A stretch of 64,000 nucleotides of DNA from Arthrobacter sp. NicSoilB8 (GTDB taxonomy: Bacteria > Actinomycetota > Actinomycetes > Actinomycetales > Micrococcaceae): positions 1,488,001 to 1,552,000 of the forward strand of contig NZ_AP024655.1 of the NCBI RefSeq assembly GCF_019977355.1, written 5' to 3'. How positions within the stretch are numbered: the first letter of the stretch is position 1; the number at the start of each line of letters is the position of its first letter. The notes under the pieces are model-generated. The model was not told where the DNA came from. It did not search any database and worked only from the letters and a program-made list of their open reading frames with translations. The translations under genes were made by a program, and so were the position numbers. Positions 43,685 through 52,675 of the stretch are shown here, in pieces.

Positions 43685-44238
43685 GTGACGCAGAAACGTC
43701 GCCGGGCACCGCTGCCGGCAGTCCGCGGGTGATTGAACAGCGCGGCCTCTACTTCGATGAGCTGGAGGAGGGCGTGGTCTATGCCCACCGGCCCGGCCGG
43801 ACTGTGACGGAGACGGACAACGTCCTGTTCACGACCATGACCATGAACACCCAGGCCCTGCACCTTGACGCGGCCTGGAGTGCCGGGCAGCCGTTCGGCC
43901 AGCGGCTGGTGAATTCGATGTTCACGCTTGCCACCGTGGTGGGCCAGTCCGTGCCCCAACTGACCCAGGGCACCATCATCGCCCAGCTGGGCCTGACGGA
44001 TGTGTCCTTTCCGCGCCCGCTCTATCACGGGGACACGCTGTACACGGAGACTGTGGTCACCGGAAAAAGGCCGTCAGCGTCCCGCCCCGGCCAGGGCATT
44101 GTGACCATGCAGCACACCGGGCGCAACCAGCACGGCGACGTCGTGGCCCTCGCCGCCCGCAGCTGCCTGATGTGGACACGCGAGGCCCACGCCGCTGCCG
44201 AGCTGGAAGCGGCGCAAAAGGGGACAATAGAGACATGA
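43681..44238 (+). CDS. MaoC-family dehydratase (methylglutaconyl-/itaconyl-CoA hydratase candidate)
   Basis: 185 residues from ATG 43681, coupled to scoB and to citE by 4-nt overlaps. The hot-dog fold has the hydratase signature region [20 protein letters not shown], where Asn and His take the place of the catalytic Asp-His dyad region, then [13 protein letters not shown] and [11 protein letters not shown]. In M. tuberculosis the matching gene Rv2499c works beside the Rv2498c lyase. Here it probably hydrates 3-methylglutaconyl-CoA, filling the step for which no enoyl-CoA hydratase is present in the cluster (inference). Confidence 0.82.
44223..44235 (+). promoter_or_regulatory. Internal leaderless promoter of citE (-10 GACAAT)
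   Basis: GACAAT at 44223-44228, inside the end of the maoC gene, ends 6 nt before ATG 44235. This is identical in sequence and spacing to the dusB element, and may allow expression of the lyase independent of the operon. Confidence 0.45.
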
Positions 44239-45077
44239 GTTACCTGATGGGTCCCGCCCTGCTGTTTTGCCCTGCCGACCGCCCCGAGCGGTACCAGAAA
44301 GCCGCCGAACGCGCCGACACCGTGATCGTGGACCTCGAGGACGCCGTCGCCCCCGGAGACAAACAGCGGGCCCGGGGCGCCATCCTCGCCCAGCTCGGCG
44401 CCACCGGCGACGTCCCGGAGCTGGATCCGAGCCGCACCATCATCCGGGTTAATCCGGCCGGCACGGACGAGTTCGAGAAGGACCTGCACTGCCTCAAGCA
44501 CACACCCTACCGGCACATCATGCTGGCCAAGGCCGAGAGCGCCGCGCAGCTCAAGGGGCTGGAGGGCTATAGCGTGATCGCCCTTTGCGAGACGGCCGCC
44601 GGCGTCCTCAACGCCGCCGCCATCGCCGCCGAACCCAACGTGGTGGCCCTCATGTGGGGTGCGGAGGACCTGCTGGCATCGCTCGGCGGAACCTCCAGCC
44701 GCACCGAAAACGGCGACTACCGCGCGGTCGCGCTGCACGCCCGCTCCAGCGTGCTCCTGGCCGCCGGCGCGTTCGGCAAGGACGCGATCGACGCCGTCTA
44801 CGTCAACATCCCGGACCTGGACGGCCTGGCGCTCGAGGCCCGTGACGCCGTGGCCTCCGGATTCTCCTCCAAGGCCTGCATCCACCCGGGCCAGGTGGCC
44901 GTGGTCCGCGAGGCCTACGCACCGACAGAGGCGGACGTCGCGGCGGCCGCCGAACTGCTGGGCGCTGCCGCCTCCGCCGGCACGGGAGTGTTCCAGTTCA
45001 ACGGCAGGATGATCGACGGACCCATCCTCAAGCACGCCGAGGCCACCCTGCGCCGCGCTGGCCGCGTCGGGTCCTGA
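44235..45077 (+). CDS. HpcH/HpaI aldolase/citrate-lyase-beta family beta-hydroxyacyl-CoA lyase
   Basis: 280 residues. CitE-like signatures: PALLFCPADRPERYQKA, TVIVDLEDAVAPGDK, IIRVNPAGT, ALCETAAGVLNAA, MWGAEDLLASLGG and SKACIHPGQVAVV. The metal-binding Glu and Asp and the CoA-contact Arg are present. In this exact context M. tuberculosis Rv2498c was shown to be a bifunctional lyase cleaving (R)-HMG-CoA and (S)-citramalyl-CoA, serving leucine and itaconate degradation. The same role is the best inference here, replacing a classical HMG-CoA lyase, which is absent from the cluster. Confidence 0.85.
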   Translation: MSYLMGPALLFCPADRPERYQKAAERADTVIVDLEDAVAPGDKQRARGAILAQLGATGDVPELDPSRTIIRVNPAGTDEFEKDLHCLKHTPYRHIMLAKAESAAQLKGLEGYSVIALCETAAGVLNAAAIAAEPNVVALMWGAEDLLASLGGTSSRTENGDYRAVALHARSSVLLAAGAFGKDAIDAVYVNIPDLDGLALEARDAVASGFSSKACIHPGQVAVVREAYAPTEADVAAAAELLGAAASAGTGVFQFNGRMIDGPILKHAEATLRRAGRVGS

Positions 45078-45150
45078 CCTTGTCCTGTCCGGGTCGCCGC
45101 CTCCGGGCGGGTTCGGTGCGGTACTCAGTCTGAACCTCGTCGATTCGTCA

Positions 45151-45186
45151 CGAATGGCCGCTTTGGTGCGTTCCATAGCGGCCATT
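45151..45186. terminator. AATGGCCGCT palindrome between convergent operons
   Basis: AATGGCCGCT (45153-45162) and AGCGGCCATT (45177-45186) form a 10-bp dyad in the 205-bp gap between citE and the CitB-like regulator. It has no T tract. It shares the AATGGCCG core with the dyad at 50940-50993. Confidence 0.5.
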
Positions 45187-45282
45187 TGCGTCAGATGGGT
45201 GCTCTTGCTGCGCAATCCCGTCCGGGTGCCACGGCCCGACGAGCCGGAGTGAGCGCTGCTAGCCCATGAAAACCGGACGTGC

Positions 45283-46029
45283 TCAGCGCCGCCAGAGGTA
45301 GCGGTTCTCCGGCCGGCCCGCGGCGCCGTAACGGGGCGTGAGACGGGCGTGGCCGTGGATTACGAGGTACTCGAGGTAGCGTCGGGCACTAACCCGGGAC
45401 AAGCCCAGTTGCAGGGCGAGGCCGGCCGCGGAGACGTCCTCGGAACTGGCCTTGAGCGCATCGATGACCGCGTCCAGAGTTGGCCGGGAGAGTCCCTTGG
45501 GCAGCCGCACGGCAGGCTGACCCTGCGGCTCCAGCTGTCCCGATTGTCCCGGCTGTCCCTGCTGGGGGTCCGCCCGTGCGGGCCGGCGGGAGGGAGCCAC
45601 CAGACGGTCGATGCTTGCCTGGTCCAGCGGCCCGGCCCCGCCCGAGGCCAGTTCGTTGCGCAGCAGGACGTACTCGTCCAGCCGTTCGTTCAATGCCTGC
45701 GAAGAGAATGGCTTGACCAGGTAATGCAGCACGCCGCCGGCCATCGCGCCGCGCACCGTGTCCAGCTCCCTGGAGGCGGTAATCACGAGGACATCCACTG
45801 GCCGCCGGCGCCCGCGCAACCGCTGCAGGACGTCCAGGCCGGACATGTCCGGCAGATGAATGTCCAGCAGCACCAGCTCCGGCTCCAGCTCTGCGGCCAG
45901 ATCGATGCCCTGTTGCCCGGTGTGGGCCATGGCCACGACGTCGAATCCGCCGCGTGCCAGCAGGAACCCGTGATGGATCCCGGCCACTGCTACGTCATCG
46001 TCGATGATGAGGGTGCGTATGGCGCTCAT
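45283..46029 (-). CDS. CitB/DcuR-family response regulator
   Basis: 248 residues. The receiver domain has LIIDDDVAVAGIHHGFL and the phospho-Asp in ELVLLDIHLPDMSGLDVL (about residue 56), with the Lys in YLVKPFSSQAL. A Gln/Pro/Gly-rich linker (about 150-175) leads to a winged helix-turn-helix (AGLALQLGLSRVSARRYLEYL). It is the partner of the CitA-type kinase (4-nt overlap) and is divergent from tctCBA, so it probably activates tricarboxylate uptake. Confidence 0.9.
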   Translation of the reverse strand: MSAIRTLIIDDDVAVAGIHHGFLLARGGFDVVAMAHTGQQGIDLAAELEPELVLLDIHLPDMSGLDVLQRLRGRRRPVDVLVITASRELDTVRGAMAGGVLHYLVKPFSSQALNERLDEYVLLRNELASGGAGPLDQASIDRLVAPSRRPARADPQQGQPGQSGQLEPQGQPAVRLPKGLSRPTLDAVIDALKASSEDVSAAGLALQLGLSRVSARRYLEYLVIHGHARLTPRYGAAGRPENRYLWRR

Positions 46030-47606
46030 TGCTTTTGTAGTTCCGTCTCTTTTGTCCCGAGCGCTACCGTGAAGCAGGCTCCGCCCAATGCCGACGAGGA
46101 CACGGTTGCCCGGCCGCCGCGCCGCAGGGCAACCCGCTGGATCAGGGCGAGCCCAAATCCGCGGCTGTTGATGCCCTCGGCTTCCTTGCTGGTCACACCG
46201 GGCTCGAACACCTTAGCGCGTTCGGCCACGGGAATGCCGGGCCCGTCGTCCTCCACCATGATGCTCCGCTCACCGTCGGCGCTCTCGCCGAGCCGGATGG
46301 CAACCGTGCTGTCGTAGCCCGCGGCGTCCACGGCGTTGTCGATCAGGTTGCCGAGGACAGTGATGACATCACCGGAGTCATCGGCGGAGCACACCGAATC
46401 GGGGCTGACGATGATCTCGATGCCGCGCTCTGCGCAGACTGTGGACTTGGCGATCAGCAGGGCCTGGACCCCGTGATCGGTGATTCCGGGCGCCAGCGGA
46501 CGGTTCGCGAAGATGGCGTCGTTGTGGCTGCGGCCCAGGTATTCGATGGCCTTGTCCTGTTTTCCGAGCTCCAGCAGGCCGGAAATGACGTGTAGTTTGT
46601 TGGCGAATTCGTGCGCCTGGGCGCGGAGCGCCTGCATCACGTCCACGGCGCCGTCGCGGTCGCGCAGGACGGTGTGGAGCTCGGTGCGGTCGCGCAGGAT
46701 CAGCACCTTGCCGACTTCCCGCCCGTCGACGGTGGCCGCATTGACTTTGCCCAGCAGGATCCGTTCGCCAGAGAGCACGAGTTCCTCCGTGGCCGAACCG
46801 GCCGAGAGTAAGCGCTGGACCGCCGGTTCCAGGCTTGCCGCGGCGGCGGTGCCGGTAATGTCCCCTGCCAGTCCGAGCAGCCGGCGGGCCTCGTCGTTGA
46901 CCAGCGCGACCTTGCCGTCGCCGTCAACGGCAACGAGGCCTTCGCCGAGGCCATGCAGCATGGCGTCGCGCGTTTCCAGCAGTGCCGCGATGTCCTCGGG
47001 CTCAAGCTTGTAGATCCGCCGCCAGACCAGTTTTGAGACGTACATCGCGCCGAGGGAACTCAGCAGTGCGGCGCCCAGGAGCCAGCCGAACAGTTGGGGC
47101 ATATCCTCATCGAGGTCGGCGGCCAGTGTGCTCTCCAGCACGCCCACGGATGCGGAACCGATCACCGTGCCGGCCGCGTCGAAAATGGGTACCTTGACCC
47201 GCCAGGACTCGCCGAGCGTGCCCGTCTGGGTGCCCACGTAGATCTCGCCGGACAGCGGCACGGAGGGATCGGTGGAGACGGGCCGTCCGATTTCCGCGGG
47301 ATTGGGGTGTGACTGCCGGACCCCGGCCCGGTCCGTCACCACCACATAGGTGACATTGGATGCCTGCCGGATGACTTCGGCGATCGGCTGGATGGTCTGG
47401 GACGGGGACGGGCTACGGAACGCGTTGATGACCGAGGGGAGCCGGGCAACACTTTCGGCCACACCGATCAGCCGTCCCTTGTAGGCGTCCCGTAGCTGTT
47501 GTTCCTGCATCCGGATCGTCACGGCCCCCACCACCGTGAGGACGGCCAGCACGATGCCCAGCTGCAGTGCGACCAGCTGGAACCGGAGGGGAATTCTGTG
47601 AACCAT
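46026..47606 (-). CDS. CitA/DcuS-family sensor histidine kinase
   Basis: 526 residues: helix 1 (about 10-32), an extracytoplasmic PAS-like sensor (about 40-170), helix 2 (about 172-192), a cytoplasmic PAS domain (about 215-310), then a DHp segment with the His in LRAQAHEFANKLHVISGLLEL and a HATPase with LIDNAVDAAGYD and EDDGPGIPVAE. In this family the outer PAS domain binds citrate or dicarboxylates. It starts 173 bp from tctC on the opposite strand. Confidence 0.92.
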   Translation of the reverse strand: MVHRIPLRFQLVALQLGIVLAVLTVVGAVTIRMQEQQLRDAYKGRLIGVAESVARLPSVINAFRSPSPSQTIQPIAEVIRQASNVTYVVVTDRAGVRQSHPNPAEIGRPVSTDPSVPLSGEIYVGTQTGTLGESWRVKVPIFDAAGTVIGSASVGVLESTLAADLDEDMPQLFGWLLGAALLSSLGAMYVSKLVWRRIYKLEPEDIAALLETRDAMLHGLGEGLVAVDGDGKVALVNDEARRLLGLAGDITGTAAAASLEPAVQRLLSAGSATEELVLSGERILLGKVNAATVDGREVGKVLILRDRTELHTVLRDRDGAVDVMQALRAQAHEFANKLHVISGLLELGKQDKAIEYLGRSHNDAIFANRPLAPGITDHGVQALLIAKSTVCAERGIEIIVSPDSVCSADDSGDVITVLGNLIDNAVDAAGYDSTVAIRLGESADGERSIMVEDDGPGIPVAERAKVFEPGVTSKEAEGINSRGFGLALIQRVALRRGGRATVSSSALGGACFTVALGTKETELQKQ

Positions 47607-47745
47607 GTCACAAGCTTCCCATCCGGGCAGCGCCGCCGCGGACCAAAGACCCGGTCCGGACCGTGACCAATATGACCACTATTACCTCTACGTCCAAATG
47701 CTGTTGCCTTTCGCGGCGCGCTCCTAGGGTCGGTGACGTGATTCC

Positions 47746-47761
47746 AATGATGTGCATCACA
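47746..47761. promoter_or_regulatory. Crp/GlxR-like half-conserved site before tctC
   Basis: AATGATGTGCATCACA has a perfect right half (TCACA) and 3 of 5 bases of the left half of TGTGA-N6-TCACA. A candidate TAGGGT -10 is just upstream at 47725-47730, so bound protein would be near or past the start point and could repress. Confidence 0.35.
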
Positions 47762-47779
47762 TTCGCTCAAGGAGAAACC

Positions 47780-48856
47780 ATGTCTTCGCAGAACTTTTTC
47801 ACGCGGCCCACCTTCACCCGGTCCACTTACAACCGGTCCACTTACAACCGGTCCACTTACACCCGCCGCGCCGCCCTGATTGCCGGAGCCGCCGGAGCCG
47901 TCCTGGCCCTGTCCGCCTGCGCGGGAAGCGGAACGGGCGCGGCTGCAGGCTCGTCCGCTGGCGCTGACCCGATCAAGAAGCTGAGCATCATTGTTCCGGC
48001 CAACCCGGGTGGCGGCTGGGACCAGACAGGGCGCGCCATGCAGCAGGACCTGCAGGCCAACAAGCTCGTCTCCTCCGCCCAGGTCACCAACATCGGCGGC
48101 GGCGGCGGAACCAACGGCCTGGCCAAACTCGCCACCGAGAAGGACGCCAACACGCTCATGGTGATGGGCTACGTCATGGTCGGCGCCGTGGAAACTAATG
48201 GGGCCAAGACCCGTCTTGAGGACACGACGCCGATTGCGCGCCTGACCGAGGAGCCGCTGGTCCTGGTGGTGCCGGCGTCGTCGAAGTACCAGTCCGTGAA
48301 AGACCTGGTGGAGGACATCAAGGCCAACGGCAAGGGGGTGGCCATCACCGGCGGCTCGGCCGGCGGCGCGGACCACATCCTGGCCGGCCAAATCCTGAAG
48401 TCCCAGGGGGTGGAGGCGGACAAACTGAACTACATCGGCTATTCCGGCGGCGGCGAATCCATCGCCGCCCTGCTCGGCAACAAGGTCCAGGCCGGCATCT
48501 CCGGCGTCGGCGAGTATGCCGAACAGGTCAAGGCCGGCAAGGTCCGGGCGCTCGCCGTCTCCGGCAAGACCGAGGCTCCGGCGCTTCCCGGCATCAAACC
48601 GCTCAAGGACCAGGGGATCGACGTCGTACTCACAAACTGGCGCGGCGTGGTCGCCCCCGGCTCCATCGATGACGCCCAGAAGGCGAAACTGACCGAGGTC
48701 GTGACCAAGCTGCACGGGACCGAAGCCTGGAAGTCCACCCTTGCCAAGAACAACTGGGACGACGCCTTCCTCGCCGGTGACGGTTTCAAGACCTTCCTGA
48801 CCGAGGACATCACCAAGGTCAAAACCACGCTGACCGAGATCGGCCTGGTCAAGTAA
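47780..48856 (+). CDS. tctC: Tripartite tricarboxylate transporter substrate-binding lipoprotein
   Basis: 358 residues from ATG 47780 (GGAGAAA site). An N-terminal stretch with three in-frame RSTYN/T repeats precedes a twin-arginine-like TRRAALIAGAAG hydrophobic core and a lipobox LSAC (about residue 52), so it is a membrane-anchored lipoprotein. The mature part is a Bug/TctC fold: LSIIVPANPGGGWDQTGR, VGGGGGTNGL-like IGGGGGTNGLAKL, and TGGSAGGADHILAGQ. It captures citrate or a related tricarboxylate for TctAB. Confidence 0.93.
   Translation: MSSQNFFTRPTFTRSTYNRSTYNRSTYTRRAALIAGAAGAVLALSACAGSGTGAAAGSSAGADPIKKLSIIVPANPGGGWDQTGRAMQQDLQANKLVSSAQVTNIGGGGGTNGLAKLATEKDANTLMVMGYVMVGAVETNGAKTRLEDTTPIARLTEEPLVLVVPASSKYQSVKDLVEDIKANGKGVAITGGSAGGADHILAGQILKSQGVEADKLNYIGYSGGGESIAALLGNKVQAGISGVGEYAEQVKAGKVRALAVSGKTEAPALPGIKPLKDQGIDVVLTNWRGVVAPGSIDDAQKAKLTEVVTKLHGTEAWKSTLAKNNWDDAFLAGDGFKTFLTEDITKVKTTLTEIGLVK
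47818..47862 (+). repeat. 15-bp tandem repeat inside tctC
   Basis: Three head-to-tail copies of a CGGTCCACTTACAAC unit encode the RSTYN repeats before the twin-arginine-like signal. Copy-number change would keep the frame. Confidence 0.85.
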
Positions 48857-48858
48857 CA

Positions 48859-49398
48859 GTGTCTTCCCTCGTATCAAAGTCGCCTCCCGACACAACGCCG
48901 GCCAAGCGGCCCACAGGGGAGATCCTCTTCGCCCTCGTGTTCGTCAGCGTGGGTGCGGCAGGCCTGGCGACGGCGGGATCCATTCCGATCCCGCCGTCGG
49001 AGACCGGCATCGGCCCGCGGGCCTTCCCGTATATCGTGTGCGGCATGCTGGTGCTGTGCGGCGCCGGCGTGGTCCTGCAGGTCCTCCGCGGCAAGGTCGG
49101 GCAGGCCGAGGACAGCGAAGACCTGGACGCGACGGCCAGGACCGACTGGATGGCCCTCGCCAAACTGGTGGGCTTTGTGGTGCTTCACATCTTCCTGATC
49201 GAGCCAGCGGGCTGGCCGGTGGCCGCCGCCGTGCTCTTCAGCGGTGCGGCGTGGTCCCTGGACGCCAGGCCCCTCTGGAAGGCGATCGCCGTGTCCGTCG
49301 TCCTGGCGCTGGTGCTCCAGTACGTCTTCGGCGGGCTGCTGGGCGTGTCCCTGCCCCCGGGACCGCTGCTCGAGGGGGTGCCGTTCTTCCATGGATAG
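48859..49398 (+). CDS. tctB: Tripartite tricarboxylate transporter small membrane subunit
   Basis: 179 residues from GTG 48859, 2 bp after tctC. Four membrane helices: [20 protein letters not shown], the [20 protein letters not shown] segment, [25 protein letters not shown], and the C-terminal [20 protein letters not shown]. The DGTGPRAFP-like IGPRAFPYI motif after helix 1 is a TctB hallmark. Its 3' end overlaps the tctA start by 8 nt. Confidence 0.9.
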   Translation: MSSLVSKSPPDTTPAKRPTGEILFALVFVSVGAAGLATAGSIPIPPSETGIGPRAFPYIVCGMLVLCGAGVVLQVLRGKVGQAEDSEDLDATARTDWMALAKLVGFVVLHIFLIEPAGWPVAAAVLFSGAAWSLDARPLWKAIAVSVVLALVLQYVFGGLLGVSLPPGPLLEGVPFFHG

Positions 49399-50923
49399 CT
49401 TCATGATGCTGCTTGAAGGCTTCAGCACCGCGCTTCAGCCGGTCTACCTGCTCTATGCCCTGGGCGGCGTTTTCGTGGGCACCGCCGTCGGTGTGCTGCC
49501 GGGCATCGGGCCGGCCATGACGGTGGCGCTGCTCATGCCGATCACGTACGCCCTGGACCCCGCCGCGGCGCTGATAGTTTTCGCCGGAATCTACTACGGC
49601 GGCATGTACGGCGGGTCAACCACCTCCATCCTGCTGAACACACCGGGCGAATCTTCCTCGATCGTCACGGCGCTGGAAGGCAACAAAATGGCTAAGGCCG
49701 GCAGGGGAGCGGCGGCCCTGGCGACGGCGGCCATCGGCTCCTTCATTGCCGGGACCATCGCGACGGTCCTGCTGTCCTTCCTGGCCCCCGTCGTCGCCGA
49801 TTTCGCCGTCGGACTCGGACCCGTGGACTACGTGGCGCTCATGGTGGTGGCATTCCTGACCGTCGGCGCGCTGTTGGGTGCCTCCGTCCTGCGGGGCCTG
49901 GCCTCCCTGGCGCTCGGGCTGTTCATCGGCCTGATCGGCATCGACGACAGCACCGCCCAGCAGCGCTTCACGTTCGACAACCCCACGCTGGTGGACGGCG
50001 TCGATATGGTCCTCGTGGCCGTGGGCCTCTTTGCCCTCGGCGAGGCGCTCTATGTTGCCTCCAAGCTGCGGCACGGTCCGGTGGAGCTCATCCCGGTCAG
50101 CAAGGGCAAGAACGCCTGGCTGTCCAAAGAAGACTGGAAGCGGTCCTGGAAACCGTGGCTGCGCGGGACATTCATCGGCTTCCCGATCGGCACGGTCCCG
50201 GCAGGCGGTGCCGACGTGTCAACGTTCCTGTCCTACGCGGCCGAGCGCAAGCTCGCCAAGGGCGCCAACAAAGCCCAGTTCGGCAAGGGCGCCATCGAAG
50301 GCGTTGCAGGACCGGAAGCGGCCAACAACGCCGCAGCCGCCGGAGTCCTGGTCCCGCTGCTGACGCTCGGGATCCCCACGACAGCCACGGCGGCCATGAT
50401 GCTCACGGCGTTCCAGCGATACCAGATCCAGCCCGGTCCGCTCCTGTTCGAAAACCAGGGCGCCCTGGTCTGGACGCTCATCGCCTCGCTGTACGTCGGC
50501 AACCTCATGCTCCTGGTGCTGAACCTTCCCCTGGTAGGCCTGTGGGTGAAGATCCTGCAGATCCCGCGGCCCTACCTTTACGCGGGCATCCTGGTCTTCG
50601 CCGCCCTGGGCGCCTTCTCGGTGAACTTTGCAGCGACCGACGTCGGCATCCTGCTCGTGGTGGGCATCCTGGGCTACTTCATGCGCCGCTACGGCTACCC
50701 CGTGGCGCCCATGGTGGTGGCGATGATCCTGGGGCCGATGTTCGAGGTGCAGCTGCGGCGCTCGCTGCAGCTCTCACAAAACGACCCCACGGCCCTGTTT
50801 TCCTCCCCGTTCGCGGTGGTGGTCTACGCGTCCATGGCGCTGATCTTCGCCGCCTCGTGGTGGCTGCGCCGCCGCCAGGCGAAATTGGAGGCCGCGCCGG
50901 CGAAGGAAGAAGTGTCCGTCTAG
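49391..50923 (+). CDS. tctA: Tripartite tricarboxylate transporter large membrane subunit
   Basis: 510 residues from ATG 49391, overlapping tctB by 8 nt. About 12 membrane helices. TctA hallmarks are [21 protein letters not shown] near the N-terminus, [21 protein letters not shown] and the later [19 protein letters not shown] and [15 protein letters not shown]. It forms the translocation pathway for tricarboxylates driven by ion gradients. The operon is probably induced by the divergent CitA/CitB-type system. Confidence 0.94.
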   Translation: MDSFMMLLEGFSTALQPVYLLYALGGVFVGTAVGVLPGIGPAMTVALLMPITYALDPAAALIVFAGIYYGGMYGGSTTSILLNTPGESSSIVTALEGNKMAKAGRGAAALATAAIGSFIAGTIATVLLSFLAPVVADFAVGLGPVDYVALMVVAFLTVGALLGASVLRGLASLALGLFIGLIGIDDSTAQQRFTFDNPTLVDGVDMVLVAVGLFALGEALYVASKLRHGPVELIPVSKGKNAWLSKEDWKRSWKPWLRGTFIGFPIGTVPAGGADVSTFLSYAAERKLAKGANKAQFGKGAIEGVAGPEAANNAAAAGVLVPLLTLGIPTTATAAMMLTAFQRYQIQPGPLLFENQGALVWTLIASLYVGNLMLLVLNLPLVGLWVKILQIPRPYLYAGILVFAALGAFSVNFAATDVGILLVVGILGYFMRRYGYPVAPMVVAMILGPMFEVQLRRSLQLSQNDPTALFSSPFAVVVYASMALIFAASWWLRRRQAKLEAAPAKEEVSV

Positions 50924-50939
50924 GCCGGGTGGTTCACTG

Positions 50940-50993
50940 GTTTGCCGCAAATGGCCGGAAAGGCGCTCGCCATTCCGGCCATTCGCGGCAAAC
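50940..50993. terminator. 21-bp palindromic terminator between tctA and LMF-like gene
   Basis: Arms at 50940-50960 and 50973-50993 match at 20 of 21 positions around a 12-nt loop. The convergent arrangement suggests a bidirectional terminator. It shares the TTCGCGGCA and AATGGCCG cores with dyads at 52578-52628 and 45151-45186. Confidence 0.65.
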
Positions 50994-50998
50994 GGGCC

Positions 50999-52495
50999 TC
51001 AGCCCTCCGGCGGCAGGCGCGAGGGCGGGATGACGACGGACAGCGGCGTCCGGATCCAACGCTCGCCTGTCGCGTGGAACTCGGCCCTGGTGGAGAAACG
51101 GTAGAGGTAGCTGCGGGCACGCACCCAGCGGGGCCGTTCGCCGTCGAACGGGTCGTGGCGCAGCAACCGCAGCATCGGCCGGTCCGCCGCCAGCAGCTTG
51201 GCCAGGAATGCATAGAACCATTCCTCATGCACGGTCCGCAGCGGCAGGAACCACATCAGCCAGTCAAGCCGCAGGTGGTACGGGGCGTACTGGCGCGGGA
51301 GGCGCCGGACGTCTCCCGGCTTTCCTTTGAATCCGTACTCCCGCCAGTCGGCGCCGTCCCCTGGGTCCTCGTCGAGGGTCCCCTCCACCACGATCTCGAT
51401 CCGCCGCTTCGTGACGCTGCCGAACGCGCCGTAGGTATTCACAAGCTGCCAGCGGTTGAAAGATGCGTTCATTAGCTGGTAGTGGGACAGGAGATTCTCG
51501 ATGGGCCGGTAGCTGAGCACCACGAGCAGGACGGTGGCAAACAGGACCACCACAAGCCACGCGACCGGCGCCTGGGTGCCGGTTCCGGCGTCTGTTCCTG
51601 CTGCTGCGGACGCGGCAGCTCCTGCGGACGCCGTGTTCCAGTCGAGCGGGATCGCCGGAACCAGGGCGTGGGCCACGGGATCGCTGACCGCCGCGAAGGC
51701 CAGGACGATCGCCATCCAGTTCAGCCACGCGAAATTTCCGGTCGCCACCAGCCAAAGCTGCGTGAAGATGATGATCCCGGCGGCGGCGCTGGCCAGGGGC
51801 TGCGGAGCGAAGAGGAAGAACGGCACCACCAGCTGGGCGAAGTGGTTGCCCAGGACCTCCAGCCGGTGCCATGCCTTGGGCAGCAGATGGGCCTGCCGGC
51901 TCAGCGGCCCCGGCATCGGCTGGGTCTCGTGGTGGTAGTACAGGGCCGTCAGGTCCCGCCACTCCGCGCCGCCCCGGATCTTGATCAGGCCGGCGCCGAA
52001 CTCCAGCCGGAACACCAGCCAGGCCAGCAGGATCAGGATGGGCCTGGGCGGGGGAGTCTGGTCGGAGCCGAGGAACGCCACCGTGAACCCGGCCTCCAGC
52101 AGCAGCATCTCCCAGCCGAAGCCGTAAAACGTCTGCCCCACGTTCACGATCGACATGTACAGCAGCCACAGGGCCAGGAACGCGAGCAGCGGAACCCACG
52201 GCGGGCCAAGCTGGGGAAGCCCGGCGATGAGCGTGGCGGCAACCGCCATGCCGCCCAGGCAGACCGTCCGCAGCAGCCGGTCCGAGTAGCGCCAGCGGAA
52301 CAGGCTGGGCCGCCCCCGGCGGTTGAACCACTCGAGGTACTCCGGCACCGGCAACAGGCCGCGCTCGCCGAGGAGGGCCGGGAACTGGTTATACGAGGAG
52401 AGGAAGGCCACAAAGAACAAGGTGGCGATGCTGCGCTGCAGCACCTGCCGGGCGAACTCGTATTCCGGCGCGTCGAACCACGCGGTCCACTCCAC
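50999..52495 (-). CDS. Lipase maturation factor (LMF1)-family membrane protein
   Basis: 498 residues from GTG 52495, which lies 7 nt after a TAACGT -10 (52503-52508, minus strand); the frame is open to TTG 52543. The protein begins EWTAWFDAPEYEFARQVLQR and has about eight membrane helices, with LNVGQTFYGFGWEMLLLEAG-like SIVNVGQTFYGFGWEMLLLE and IKIRGGAEWRDLTALYYHHETQPMP-type segments characteristic of the family. The C-terminal soluble part carries NTYGAFGSVTKRR and EYGFKGKPGD. In animals LMF1 folds lipases; the bacterial role is unknown. Confidence 0.88.
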   Translation of the reverse strand: MEWTAWFDAPEYEFARQVLQRSIATLFFVAFLSSYNQFPALLGERGLLPVPEYLEWFNRRGRPSLFRWRYSDRLLRTVCLGGMAVAATLIAGLPQLGPPWVPLLAFLALWLLYMSIVNVGQTFYGFGWEMLLLEAGFTVAFLGSDQTPPPRPILILLAWLVFRLEFGAGLIKIRGGAEWRDLTALYYHHETQPMPGPLSRQAHLLPKAWHRLEVLGNHFAQLVVPFFLFAPQPLASAAAGIIIFTQLWLVATGNFAWLNWMAIVLAFAAVSDPVAHALVPAIPLDWNTASAGAAASAAAGTDAGTGTQAPVAWLVVVLFATVLLVVLSYRPIENLLSHYQLMNASFNRWQLVNTYGAFGSVTKRRIEIVVEGTLDEDPGDGADWREYGFKGKPGDVRRLPRQYAPYHLRLDWLMWFLPLRTVHEEWFYAFLAKLLAADRPMLRLLRHDPFDGERPRWVRARSYLYRFSTRAEFHATGERWIRTPLSVVIPPSRLPPEG

Positions 52496-52537
52496 GTTTT
52501 CCACGTTACGCCTGCGATCCGCGGCGTCAACGTGCGG

Positions 52538-52556
52538 CGTCAACGTGCGGCGTCAT
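52538..52556. repeat. 13-bp CGTCAACGTGCGG tandem duplication
   Basis: Two tandem CGTCAACGTGCGG units end in a third partial copy, immediately upstream of the LMF-like gene. Confidence 0.5.
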
Positions 52557-52577
52557 GCAGAACCAGGCCTGCGCCCA

Positions 52578-52628
52578 GTTCGCACTTCGCGGCAATGTTG
52601 CGCGGCGACACTGCCGCGAAGTGCGGAC
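52578..52628. promoter_or_regulatory. Long dyad upstream of dxr
   Basis: CGCACTTCGCGGCA (52581-52594) and TGCCGCGAAGTGCG (52612-52625) are perfect complements, and the dyad extends to 17 of 18 positions, with a 17-nt loop. It ends about 35 bp before the dxr -10 element. Confidence 0.6.
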
Positions 52629-52662
52629 TCGAGCGGGAGGACGGAGCCCCGCCGCGGTGCGG

Positions 52663-52675
52663 GATACTTGAATCA
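52663..52675 (+). promoter_or_regulatory. Probable leaderless promoter of dxr (-10 GATACT)
   Basis: GATACT at 52663-52668 ends 6 nt before ATG 52675, with no ribosome site. Confidence 0.5.

Noticed and set aside
47746..47761. TGATGTGCATCA as a CitB-type operator
   Set aside because: Only one dyad and no repeat; it fits a Crp-like half-site better, and even that is weak.
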